Shown: in pieces, positions 41,522 to 50,217 of the stretch
Position numbering within the stretch: position 1 is the first letter of the stretch
How the letters are laid out: every line of letters begins with the position of its first letter
Assembly: GCA_024234855.1 (NCBI GenBank)
Contig: JACKNN010000005.1
Coordinates: 62,001 to 126,000, forward strand
Reading direction: 5' to 3'
DNA from: Pseudomonadales bacterium
Lineage (GTDB): Bacteria > Pseudomonadota > Gammaproteobacteria > Pseudomonadales > Halieaceae
DNA: 64,000 nt
Made by a program: the position numbers and the translations under genes
The notes under the pieces: generated by a model
The model's input: only the letters and a program-made list of their open reading frames with translations
The model's database searches: none
Told to the model about the DNA's origin: nothing

Positions 41522-42541
41522 CTAGCGACCGGTAACAAATTCCACATCCTGTGCCTGCTCCGTGTGCATCATGTCGTCGAATACATCGGCCACCGGCCGA
41601 TGCTCATAGAGTATCGCATACAGGCCTTTTACCAGGGGCATATGCACTTGCCGGCGGTCGGCCTCCGCCTTCAGCAGGCCGAGGGTGTTGATGCCCTCCG
41701 CCACCTGGTCCATGTCCGCCAGAATAACGTCCAGCGGCTGGCCCCGACCCAGTGCCAGGCCCACCCGATAGTTACGGGACAGGGGCGAGGAGCAGGTGAC
41801 AAACAGGTCTCCCACCCCGGCGAGGCCCAGGAAGGTCATCGGGTTGGCTCCCATGTGAACGGCAAATCGTGACATCTCCGCCAGCGAACGGGTGAGCAGC
41901 ATTCCCACCGTGTTTTCGCCAAACGCCAGCGCGGCTCCCACACCGGCGAGGATGGCGTACACATTTTTCAGTGCGCCACCCAGCTCAACCCCGTACATGT
42001 CCCGGGAGCTGTAGATCAGGAAGGACTCGTTGTGCAGCAGGTCGTGGATGCGCGAATTGATTTCCGCGCTGTCACTGGCAATAACCGATCCGGTGATATG
42101 GCCGGCGGCGATCTCCCCCGCCAGGTTGGGGCCGCTGAGCACGCCCCTGGGGTTGGCGGGAAGTTCCTCCCCCAGTATCTCGCTCATCAGGCGGAAGCCG
42201 CCGGGCTCGATGCCCTTGGTCAGGCTGATAACCAGTGCATCGGTCGTCACATGAGCGGCCAGTTCCTGTACCACCTGTCGGAACGAGCTGCTGGGAACCG
42301 CCACGAACAGGACGTCGACACCCTCGACGGCCCGCGCCAGCGAGCCGGTGGCCTCCAGTTTGTCGTGCAGCTGGTAGCCCGGCAGGTATTCGATATTCTG
42401 CCGGTTCCGGTTGATGGAGTCAGCCCTTTCCTCGTTGCGCAACCACAGGCGCACGCGGTTGTCATTGCAGGCGATGATATTGGCGATCACAGTGCCGAAA
42501 CTGCCACCGCCGAGAACGGCGACAGTGCAGGAATCGGGCAT
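41522..42541 (-). CDS. gpsA: Glycerol-3-phosphate dehydrogenase GpsA
   Basis: 339 residues. NAD(P)-binding GGGSFGTVIA at 11-20, catalytic lysine in VELGGALKNVYAI and GLAGVGDLFVTCSSPLSRNY. It supplies sn-glycerol-3-phosphate for phospholipid synthesis. First gene of the gpsA-sixA-hydrolase-DUF4892 operon, an arrangement also known in Pseudomonas. Confidence 0.95.
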   Translation of the reverse strand: MPDSCTVAVLGGGSFGTVIANIIACNDNRVRLWLRNEERADSINRNRQNIEYLPGYQLHDKLEATGSLARAVEGVDVLFVAVPSSSFRQVVQELAAHVTTDALVISLTKGIEPGGFRLMSEILGEELPANPRGVLSGPNLAGEIAAGHITGSVIASDSAEINSRIHDLLHNESFLIYSSRDMYGVELGGALKNVYAILAGVGAALAFGENTVGMLLTRSLAEMSRFAVHMGANPMTFLGLAGVGDLFVTCSSPLSRNYRVGLALGRGQPLDVILADMDQVAEGINTLGLLKAEADRRQVHMPLVKGLYAILYEHRPVADVFDDMMHTEQAQDVEFVTGR

Positions 42542-42587
42542 GGCAGATATCCTTTGGAGTCTTTATCATGGCGCGGTGCCAGTCTAA

Positions 42588-42617
42588 CAAAAAAAGCGGG
42601 CTGTGATGCCCGCTTTT
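42588..42617 (-). terminator. Intrinsic terminator of htpG
   Basis: A 7-bp stem AGCGGGC/GCCCGCT with a 6-nt loop, followed on the minus strand by seven T residues. It lies between the htpG stop and the gpsA start; the plus-strand T-run is short. Confidence 0.85.
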
Positions 42618-42639
42618 CCATCTCACCCGCGAGACGCCG

Positions 42640-44556
42640 TCAGTCCTTGCCCATTTGCAGCAACAGCCTGTTCAGTCGCGCCACGTACGCCGCAGGGTCA
42701 TCGAGCTGGCCGCCCTCGGCCAGGTTGGCCTGGTCGAATAACAGGCTGCCCAGATCGGCAAAACGGTCCTCGTCCGCCTCCTGGTCAAGCATTTTAACAA
42801 GCGGGTGGCCTGGGTTGATCTCGAGGATGGGTTTGCTCTCGGGCACAGGCTGCCCGGCCGCCTCCATGATACGGCGCATCTGCGCGCCCATATCGAAGTC
42901 GCCTACCACCAGGCAGCTGGCGGAATCAGTCAGGCGGCTGGTGGCGCGCACCTCGGCGACCCGCCCCTCCAGCACCTTGGCCAGGCGTTCGACCAGCGCC
43001 TCTGATTCCTTCGCCAGCTTCTCCTGCTCCGCTTTCTCCTCGTCGGAATCGGCGCCCAAATCCAGCGCGCCGCGCGCGACGTCCTGGAACTGCTTGCCGT
43101 CGAACTCCTGCAGGTGGTTCATCAGCCAGTCATCCACGCGGTCACTCAACAGCAGCACCTCAATCCCCTTCTTGCGGAAGACTTCCAGCTGCGGGCTGTG
43201 CCTGGCTGTCTTGAAATTCTCAGCAACGACATAGTAAATCTTGTCCTGCTTTTCCGGCATGCGCGAGACGTAGTTTTCCAGCGACTGGTCCTGCGTTTCA
43301 AGATCCGTATGGGTGGTGCTGAAGCGCAGCAGTTTGGCGATTTTTTCCTTGTTGGCGAAGTCCTCGGCGGGACCTTCCTTCAGCACCTGGCCGAACTCCT
43401 TCCAGAAAACCGGGTAGTCATCGCCCTTGGCCAACTTTGCGAGCATATCCAGTACCCGCTTGATCAGGGCACCGCGCATGGACTCGACCGCCGGGTCCTG
43501 CTGCAGGATTTCCCGCGATACATTCAGGGACAGGTCGTTGGAATCGACCACCCCTTTGACAAAGCGCAGGTACAAGGGCAGGAACTGCTCGGCCTCGTCC
43601 ATGATGAAAGTGCGCTGCACATAGAGCTTCAGGCCGCGGCTCATGTCCCGGTTCCACAGATCGAACGGCGCCTTGCGCGGCAGGTAGAGCAAACTGGTGT
43701 AGTCCAGCTTGCCCTCAACCTTGTTGTGGGACCAGGTCAGGGGGTCTTCGAAATCGTGGGAGATATGCTTGTAGAATGCCTTGTACTCATCGTCACTGAC
43801 CTCGGTGCGGGGCCGGGTCCACAGGGCGGTCGCGGCGTTGACAGCCTCGTACTCTACCTGCGCATCCCTGGCCGGCTTTTCCCCTTCCTTGGGCGCGGCG
43901 GGCGGTTTGGCCATCATCACCGGGACGGAAATATGGTCGGAGTACTTCTTGATGACACTGCGCACGCGCCAGTCATCGGCGAACTCCTGGCTGTCTTTCT
44001 TCAGGAACAGGGTGATGCTGGTGCCTCGGGTGGGCCTGGGCTTAGCCTCGATAGTGAACTCCGCTTCACCGTGGGACTCCCACAGCACGCCCTGGTCGGC
44101 ATCCTCCCCCGCCTTGCGGGTATGCACCTCGACGCGATCGGCAACGATAAAGGCCGAGTAAAAGCCCACCCCAAACTGGCCGATAAGCTGCGAGTCCTTC
44201 TTCTGGTCGCCGGTCAGGTTCTCCAGAAAGGCCGCGGTACCGGACTTGGCGATGGTGCCGAGGTTTTCGATCACTTCATCGCGGTTCATGCCGATACCGT
44301 TGTCGCTGATGGTGATGGTGTGCAGTTTCTTGCTCTTGGCCAGGTCGACCGTGATTCGGTAGTCACCGCCCCCCTCCAGCAGGCCGGGGTCCGCCAGGGC
44401 GGCGAAGCGCAGCTTGTCGATGGCGTCGCTGGCATTGGAGATCAGCTCGCGCAGGAAAATTTCCTTGTTGCTGTACAGGGAGTGAATCATCAGGTGAAGC
44501 AGTTGCTTGGCTTCAGTCTGGAAACCCAGGGTTTCCTTGCGTACGTCTGCGGTCAT
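42640..44556 (-). CDS. htpG: Molecular chaperone HtpG (Hsp90)
   Basis: 638 residues (E. coli 624). The N-terminal GHKL ATPase has ELISNASDAIDKL, DNGIGM and GQFGVGFYSAFIVAD; the middle and C-terminal dimerisation domains follow. It is an ATP-dependent cytosolic chaperone. The ATG at 44556 has GAGGATCCC upstream and follows a sigma-32 promoter. The frame extends to 44622, across that promoter, which argues against the longer start. Confidence 0.97.
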   Translation of the reverse strand: MTADVRKETLGFQTEAKQLLHLMIHSLYSNKEIFLRELISNASDAIDKLRFAALADPGLLEGGGDYRITVDLAKSKKLHTITISDNGIGMNRDEVIENLGTIAKSGTAAFLENLTGDQKKDSQLIGQFGVGFYSAFIVADRVEVHTRKAGEDADQGVLWESHGEAEFTIEAKPRPTRGTSITLFLKKDSQEFADDWRVRSVIKKYSDHISVPVMMAKPPAAPKEGEKPARDAQVEYEAVNAATALWTRPRTEVSDDEYKAFYKHISHDFEDPLTWSHNKVEGKLDYTSLLYLPRKAPFDLWNRDMSRGLKLYVQRTFIMDEAEQFLPLYLRFVKGVVDSNDLSLNVSREILQQDPAVESMRGALIKRVLDMLAKLAKGDDYPVFWKEFGQVLKEGPAEDFANKEKIAKLLRFSTTHTDLETQDQSLENYVSRMPEKQDKIYYVVAENFKTARHSPQLEVFRKKGIEVLLLSDRVDDWLMNHLQEFDGKQFQDVARGALDLGADSDEEKAEQEKLAKESEALVERLAKVLEGRVAEVRATSRLTDSASCLVVGDFDMGAQMRRIMEAAGQPVPESKPILEINPGHPLVKMLDQEADEDRFADLGSLLFDQANLAEGGQLDDPAAYVARLNRLLLQMGKD

Positions 44557-44609
44557 GGGATCCTCATTCATAGTTCGAGTTGGTCCAGGTTGTTCAACTG
44601 TGACCCCAT

Positions 44610-44639
44610 TAAATGGGGACACTGGCGTAGTATTTCAAG
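44610..44639 (-). promoter_or_regulatory. Sigma-32 heat-shock promoter of htpG
   Basis: On the minus strand CTTGAAA (44639-44633), a 14-bp spacer and CCCCATTTA (44618-44610), a nearly exact RpoH consensus (CTTGAAA / CCCCAT-T). The leader to the start codon is about 45-50 nt. The -10 sits in the near-palindrome CCCCATTAAATGGGG. Confidence 0.93.
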
Positions 44640-44686
44640 AGGCCATACGGCATATTTGGCGCTGCCAAACCAACCGGAGCACCCGC

Positions 44687-46189
44687 ATGTCCTCACCAGC
44701 CAGAATCACGATGATAGCGCTGCTGTACAGCTGCCTCGGCCTGTTGGCCGCCTGTAGCGACGGTAATGACAACGACAGGGGTTCCGGCAGCACACAGTAC
44801 CTGCCCATCAGCCTGGCCGGGGTGGAATCGCCCCCCGACGTGGGAGCCCCCAACCTGCTGAGCACCAACTTCGACCTGGCCACTGTCGGCTACGAACAAC
44901 GGGAGTACTTTTTGGCGGGCAGCGCCGCCTCATTCAGCAATACCAACGAACTGGACGAAGATGGGCGCTGGGAGGCCGAACCCGGCGCCCTCGCGGATTA
45001 CCGGATCCGCGTGCTGGTCTATCGCCCCCTGGCCGAGACGGATTACAGTGGCACCGTGTTTGTGGAATGGCTGAATGTGACCGCCGGCTTTGAAACCCCG
45101 CCCAGCTGGGGTTCAGGCCATACCGAAATACTGCGCGCCGGGCACGCCTGGGTAGGTGTATCAGCACAATACGTGGGTATCGAGGGATCACCCCGGGCCC
45201 TGCTGCCGCTGCACCTGAAAGCCGTGAATCCGCAACGCTACGGTAGCCTGCTGCATCCGGGGGACAGTTTTTCCTATGACATCTTTTCCCAGGTGGCGCG
45301 GGCGCTGCGACAAACCGGGGGCTCGGACCTGCTGCGGGGCCTGGCGCCGAGGCGCCTGATAGCCATGGGCCAATCCCAGTCCGCGGGCAGGCTGGCGACC
45401 TACATCAACGCCATACACCCCCTGTATCACGCCTACGACGGTTATATGGTGCACAGCCGTGGAGCTGGCAGCTCCCCGCTGTCGCAGGCGCCGGAAGTGG
45501 CTATCCCCACCCCGGAAGTAGTCAAGCTGCGCACCGACCTCGACGTGCCGGTATTCAGCTTCCAGACCGAGACCGACGTGATAGCGGCGGGCGGGGTGAA
45601 CGCACGCCAGGAAGACAGCAGCCGTTTTCGCCTGTGGGAAGTACCCGGTGCGGCCCACGGCGACTATTACAGCTTTGTCTCGGGTCGCGATGACACCGGG
45701 GTTGACCCGAAGTACGCGGTGGTGGTGGAAAACAACTCGGTACTGGGCTACATCACCTGTGAGCGCCCGATCAATTCGGGCCCCCTGACCTGGGTCTTCA
45801 ATGCCGCCCTGAGCTCCCTGCACCACTGGGTGCTCAACGGCGCCCTGCCGGCCAGGGCGCATCGTATCGCCCTGAGCGATGACAACACGGCGTTCACCAG
45901 GGATGAACTGGGGAATGTCAAAGGCGGCGTCCGCACGCCCTACGTGGATGAGCCCGCAGCCGTTCTGTCGGGAGAACCGAATTCAGGCGCAAGTTTCTGC
46001 TTCCTGTTCGGCACCACCGCTTTGTTCGATGCTGCCACCATGGCCAGCCGCTATGTCGACAAGGCGAACTATATCAAGGTGGTGAGCGCAGCCACCGACA
46101 AAGCGGTGGCGAAGGGATTCGTGCTGGCCGCCGACGGCGAGCGCATCAAGGCGGCGGCCGCGTTGCAATGGGACCGGGCGATGGACTGA
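44687..46189 (+). CDS. Lipoprotein alpha/beta hydrolase (Abhydrolase_10-like)
   Basis: 500 residues. The lipobox LLAACSDG follows a signal peptide (IALLYSCLGLLAAC). The nucleophile is in GQSQSAGR; the sequence fits the alpha/beta hydrolase-domain family PF20091 (VFVEWLNVTAGFE, HSRGAGSSPLSQ, VPGAAHGDYY). The domain is probably anchored in a membrane facing the periplasm; substrate unknown. The ATG at 44687 has CGGAG upstream. It is divergent from htpG, so the region 44557-44686 contains the heat-shock promoter and possibly a promoter for this gene. Confidence 0.8.
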   Translation: MSSPARITMIALLYSCLGLLAACSDGNDNDRGSGSTQYLPISLAGVESPPDVGAPNLLSTNFDLATVGYEQREYFLAGSAASFSNTNELDEDGRWEAEPGALADYRIRVLVYRPLAETDYSGTVFVEWLNVTAGFETPPSWGSGHTEILRAGHAWVGVSAQYVGIEGSPRALLPLHLKAVNPQRYGSLLHPGDSFSYDIFSQVARALRQTGGSDLLRGLAPRRLIAMGQSQSAGRLATYINAIHPLYHAYDGYMVHSRGAGSSPLSQAPEVAIPTPEVVKLRTDLDVPVFSFQTETDVIAAGGVNARQEDSSRFRLWEVPGAAHGDYYSFVSGRDDTGVDPKYAVVVENNSVLGYITCERPINSGPLTWVFNAALSSLHHWVLNGALPARAHRIALSDDNTAFTRDELGNVKGGVRTPYVDEPAAVLSGEPNSGASFCFLFGTTALFDAATMASRYVDKANYIKVVSAATDKAVAKGFVLAADGERIKAAAALQWDRAMD

Positions 46190-46213
46190 CGGGCCCCCCG
46201 CCGCCGTGGTCAC

Positions 46214-47821
46214 CTATAACTGCGGCCCGGCGGCCACCAGGGCCTTGCCCTCGTCGTTGTCGGTAAACAGGGCGAAGTTCCTGATAAACCGCTGCGCCAG
46301 GTCGATCGCCTTCGGCTCCCACGCGGCCGTGTCGGCGTAGGTGTTGCGGGGGTCGAGGATACTGCTGTCGACGTCGTGCAGCGCCCGCGGAATGACGAGG
46401 TTGAAGATCGGCAAGGTTGTCGTTTGGGCGTCCTCGATAGAACCGTCCAGGATGGCGTCGATAATCGCCCTGGTATCCTTGATGGAAATGCGCTTGCCAC
46501 TGCCGTTCCAGCCGGTGTTGACCAGGTAGGCTTTGGCGTGAGATGCGTCCATGCGCGACACCAGCACCTTGCCGTAGGTCACCGGGTGCAGGCTGAGGAA
46601 GGCTTTGCCGAAACAGGCCGAGAACGTGGGCACCGGCTCGGTGATACCGCGCTCGGTGCCGGCGAGCTTGGCGGTAAAGCCCGAGAGGAAGTGATACTGG
46701 GTCTGCTCGTGGCCGAGGATGGACACCGGGGGCAACACCCCGAACGCGTCGGCGGTGAGGAAAATCACCTTGCTCGGATGTCCGGCCCTGGACACCGGCT
46801 TGACGATATTGTCGATATGGTAGATCGGGTAGGATACCCGGGTGTTCTCGGTAATGGAGCGATCCGCAAAATCGATCTTGCCGTTGGCGTCCACCACCAC
46901 GTTTTCGAGCAGGGCGTCGCGGGAGATAGCCTTGTAGATTTCGGGCTCGCTGGCAGGGTCCAGGTCGATGGTCTTGGCGTAGCAACCACCCTCGAAATTG
47001 AACACGCCGTCGTCGTCCCAGCCGTGCTCGTCGTCGCCGATCAGTCGGCGTTTGGGGTCGGTTGAAAGCGTGGTTTTACCGGTACCCGACAGGCCGAAGA
47101 AGATTGCGACATCGCCGTCCTCGCCGACGTTGGCGGAGCAGTGCATCGACGCCATATTCTTCAGCGGCAGGTAGTAGTTCATCATGGCGAACATGCCTTT
47201 TTTCATCTCGCCGCCGTACCAGGTACCGGCGATGATCTGCATTTTCTCGGTCATGTTGAACACGGTGAACACTTCCGAATTAAGGCCGTGTGACTGCCAA
47301 TCGGGGTCGCTGGTCTTCGAGGCGTTCAGCACGACAAAGTCCGGCTCACCGTAACTGGACAGTTCCGCTTCCGTCGGACGGATAAACATGTTCTTGACGA
47401 AGTGGGCCTGCCAGGCCACCTCCATTACGAAGCGCACCTTCAGCCGGCTGTTCTCATTGGCACCGCAAAAGGTATCCACCACGAACAGTCTCTGGCCGGA
47501 CAGGCGTTGGGTCACCAGGCCCTTGAGCACTGCCCAGTTCGCGGGCGAGATCGGCTTGTTGTCATTGGGTGATTCCGGCGAGTTCCACCAGATGTGCTGC
47601 TTGCTGATATCGTCCAGGACAATGAACTTGTCCTTCGGTGAACGCCCCGTGAAGATGCCGGTGTGCACGGCCACTGCGCCGGACTCAGTGACTAAACCTT
47701 TTTCATAGCCCTGGAGGTCCTTGCGCGTCTCCTCGGCGAACAGGAGCTCATAAGAGGGATTGTGAATGATCTCGGCGGCATCGCTGATGCCATAGCCGGA
47801 CAAATCAATAGTGTGTGCCAT
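46214..47821 (-). CDS. pckA: Phosphoenolpyruvate carboxykinase (ATP) PckA
   Basis: 535 residues (E. coli 540). Kinase loop GLSGTGKTTLSTDPKR, metal-binding IGDDEHGWDDDGVFNFEGGCY and active-site HCSANVGEDG. It converts oxaloacetate to phosphoenolpyruvate, the entry to gluconeogenesis. The ATG at 47821 has AGCAGGTAACGACT upstream; an extension to 47920 is unsupported. An FNR-like site lies upstream. Confidence 0.96.
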   Translation of the reverse strand: MAHTIDLSGYGISDAAEIIHNPSYELLFAEETRKDLQGYEKGLVTESGAVAVHTGIFTGRSPKDKFIVLDDISKQHIWWNSPESPNDNKPISPANWAVLKGLVTQRLSGQRLFVVDTFCGANENSRLKVRFVMEVAWQAHFVKNMFIRPTEAELSSYGEPDFVVLNASKTSDPDWQSHGLNSEVFTVFNMTEKMQIIAGTWYGGEMKKGMFAMMNYYLPLKNMASMHCSANVGEDGDVAIFFGLSGTGKTTLSTDPKRRLIGDDEHGWDDDGVFNFEGGCYAKTIDLDPASEPEIYKAISRDALLENVVVDANGKIDFADRSITENTRVSYPIYHIDNIVKPVSRAGHPSKVIFLTADAFGVLPPVSILGHEQTQYHFLSGFTAKLAGTERGITEPVPTFSACFGKAFLSLHPVTYGKVLVSRMDASHAKAYLVNTGWNGSGKRISIKDTRAIIDAILDGSIEDAQTTTLPIFNLVIPRALHDVDSSILDPRNTYADTAAWEPKAIDLAQRFIRNFALFTDNDEGKALVAAGPQL

Positions 47822-47956
47822 AGTCGTTACCTGCTGTGCTGCCCAAGTGTGCGTGAGGGCTGGATTTTGCGGTACCCAGAAGCGACCCCCGCCCCAAATT
47901 CTGATGTTAGTGCCCGCCATGGTATAGCCTCGCCTGATTTCTTGAAATATCAGACC

Positions 47957-47970
47957 TTGAGCTATATCAA
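47957..47970 (-). promoter_or_regulatory. FNR/ANR-like site upstream of pckA
   Basis: Minus strand TTGATATAGCTCAA: nine of ten positions match the TTGAT-N4-ATCAA consensus (C in place of A at one position). It lies about 140 bp upstream of the pckA start, near the sucD terminator. Oxygen control of pckA is inference. Confidence 0.45.
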
Positions 47971-48000
47971 GTCGGCGGTATATGGACCTTATCCGCCTAT

Positions 48001-48030
48001 AAAAAAGGGGCCCTCAACAAGACGGACCCC
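48001..48030 (-). terminator. Intrinsic terminator of the suc operon
   Basis: Minus strand GGGGTCC, 10-nt loop, GGGCCCC (one wobble pair) then six T residues, 22 bp after the sucD stop. Confidence 0.85.
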
Positions 48031-48051
48031 TCCGTGCCCCGCGCGGCGAGG

Positions 48052-48927
48052 CTATTTCCAGCCGGTGATTTCCGCCAGCCCGGCCGCGATGTCGGCCAGG
48101 CTACGCACTGTCTTGACGCCGGCGTCCTCCAGGGCGGCAAATTTCTCGTCCGCCGTCCCGGTACCGCCGGAAATGATCGCACCGGCATGGCCCATGCGCT
48201 TGCCCTTGGGGGCTGTCACACCGGCAATATAGGACACTACCGGCTTGGTGACATTGGCCTTGATATAGGCCGCGGCTTCTTCCTCGGCGGTACCGCCGAT
48301 CTCGCCGATCATCACGATCGCCTCGGTGGCCGGGTCCTGCTGGAACATCGCCAGAATGTCGATGAAATTGGAACCCGGTATGGGGTCGCCGCCGATCCCC
48401 ACGCAGGTAGACTGGCCGTAGCCCGCATCCGTCGTCTGCTTGACCGCCTCATAGGTCAGGGTGCCGGAGCGTGAAACGATACCGACCTTGCCGGGCAAGT
48501 GGATACTGGCAGGCATGATACCGATTTTGCACTCGCCCGGTGTGATCACGCCGGGGCAGTTCGGGCCGATCAGTCGCACGCCCAGTTCATCGCACTTGAC
48601 CTTCACCTCGAGCATATCCAGGGTGGGAATACCCTCGGTGATACAGACGATCAGCCTGATGCCGGAATTGGCGGCTTCCAGGATGGAGTCCTTGCAAAAA
48701 GGCGCCGGCACGTATATCACGGATGCGTCGGCGCCGGTGGCTGCCACGGCGTCGGCAACCGTGTTGAAAACCGGCAGGCCCAGGTGCTCCTGGCCGCCCT
48801 TGCCGGGGGTTACGCCACCGACCATTCTGGTGCCGTAGGCGATAGCCTGCTCGGAGTGAAAAGTACCCTGGGAGCCGGTAAAGCCCTGGCAGATAACCCT
48901 GGTATTCTTGTCGATCAAAATGCTCAT
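48052..48927 (-). CDS. sucD: Succinyl-CoA synthetase alpha subunit SucD
   Basis: 291 residues (E. coli 289). CoA-binding TGSQGTFHSEQA near 18-30 and the phosphohistidine in GHAGAIISGG. It forms the alpha2beta2 enzyme with SucC in the citric acid cycle. The ATG overlaps the sucC TAA by one base. Confidence 0.97.
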   Translation of the reverse strand: MSILIDKNTRVICQGFTGSQGTFHSEQAIAYGTRMVGGVTPGKGGQEHLGLPVFNTVADAVAATGADASVIYVPAPFCKDSILEAANSGIRLIVCITEGIPTLDMLEVKVKCDELGVRLIGPNCPGVITPGECKIGIMPASIHLPGKVGIVSRSGTLTYEAVKQTTDAGYGQSTCVGIGGDPIPGSNFIDILAMFQQDPATEAIVMIGEIGGTAEEEAAAYIKANVTKPVVSYIAGVTAPKGKRMGHAGAIISGGTGTADEKFAALEDAGVKTVRSLADIAAGLAEITGWK

Positions 48928-50096
48928 TACGCTTTACCTCCCGCTGCAGCTACCGCCTGTTGGGCCGCGTCCGTCAGACTGGTGGCCGCAATAATATTGA
49001 GGCCGCTCTCGGCCAGGACCTTGCGCCCGAGTTCAGCGTTATTCCCCTCCAGCCGCACCACAACCGGCACGCTTACGCCTATTTCCTCTACCGCACCGAT
49101 CACGCCCTCGGCGATCAGGTCACAACGCACGATGCCGCCAAAGATATTGATCAGTACCGCCTTCACATTGGCGTCTGACAGGATGATCTTGAAAGCCTCG
49201 GCTACCCGCTCCTTGGTTGCGCCGCCCCCCACATCGAGGAAGTTAGCCGGGAAGCCGCCGTGCAGTGCGACGATGTCCATCGTTCCCATGGCGAGACCGG
49301 CGCCGTTGACCATACAGCCTATGCTGCCGTCCAGGGCGACGTAATTGAGCTCCCAGCGGGCCGCATGGGCTTCGCGCGCGTCATCCTGGCTGGGGTCGTG
49401 CATTTCCTGCAGCGCCTTCTGGCGGTACAGCGCGTTACCGTCCACGCCCAGTTTGGCATCGAGGCAGTGCAGGTTGCCCTCCTCGGTGATAACCAGCGGG
49501 TTGACCTCGATCAGGGCGAGGTCCTTGTCGACGAACAACTGGGCCAGGCCCATGAAGATTTTGACGAACTGCTTGATCTGGTCACCCTTGAGGCCGAGTT
49601 TGAACGCGAGTTCGCGGCCCTGGTAGGGCTGGGCGCCCACCAAGGGGTCAATGGTGGCCCGCAGGATTTTCTCCGGGGTCTCGTGGGCGACTTTTTCAAT
49701 CTCGACACCACCTTCCGTGGACGCCATGAAGACGATACGACGCGAGGAGCGATCGACCACCGCGCCGAGATAGAGCTCATCGGCGATATCGGTACAGGAT
49801 TCAACCAGTATCTTGCTCACCGGCTGGCCGTTGGCATCCGTCTGGTAAGTCACCAGGTTCTTGCCCAGCCATTTACTGGCGAATTCCCGGATCTCGTCCT
49901 TGCTCTTGACCAGCTTTACACCCCCGGCCTTGCCGCGACCGCCAGCGTGCACCTGGGCTTTTACCACCCACATGGTGCCGCCTATCAGGCTCGCTGCATC
50001 CACCGCTTCCTGGGGAGTTTCTACCGCATAGCCCCGGGAAACCGGCAACCCGTATTCGGCAAACAATTGCTTGCCCTGATACTCATGAAGATTCAT
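48927..50096 (-). CDS. sucC: Succinyl-CoA synthetase beta subunit SucC
   Basis: 389 residues (E. coli 388). ATP-grasp domain (WVVKAQVHAGGRGKAGGVK) and C-terminal CoA-ligase domain (NIFGGIVRCDLIAEGV). The start ATG at 50096 is 121 bp beyond the lpd stop; a hairpin sits in that gap. Confidence 0.97.
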   Translation of the reverse strand: MNLHEYQGKQLFAEYGLPVSRGYAVETPQEAVDAASLIGGTMWVVKAQVHAGGRGKAGGVKLVKSKDEIREFASKWLGKNLVTYQTDANGQPVSKILVESCTDIADELYLGAVVDRSSRRIVFMASTEGGVEIEKVAHETPEKILRATIDPLVGAQPYQGRELAFKLGLKGDQIKQFVKIFMGLAQLFVDKDLALIEVNPLVITEEGNLHCLDAKLGVDGNALYRQKALQEMHDPSQDDAREAHAARWELNYVALDGSIGCMVNGAGLAMGTMDIVALHGGFPANFLDVGGGATKERVAEAFKIILSDANVKAVLINIFGGIVRCDLIAEGVIGAVEEIGVSVPVVVRLEGNNAELGRKVLAESGLNIIAATSLTDAAQQAVAAAGGKA

Positions 50097-50172
50097 TTGC
50101 TATCCTGTTTTCGTCTTTTACCCTGGTTATAAAAAAGCCGGTTTCATTACCTACCGGATCTCCCGCTACAAA

Positions 50173-50211
50173 CCCGCGCGCGCCGGGATTATGTTGTTAT
50201 TCGCGCGCGGG
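50173..50211. terminator. Hairpin between lpd and sucC
   Basis: A perfect 10-bp GC stem CCCGCGCGCG (50173-50182) with CGCGCGCGGG (50202-50211) and a 19-nt loop. On the minus strand only TTTGT follows, so it may attenuate or process the transcript rather than end it. Confidence 0.5.
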
Positions 50212-50217
50212 CAAATA

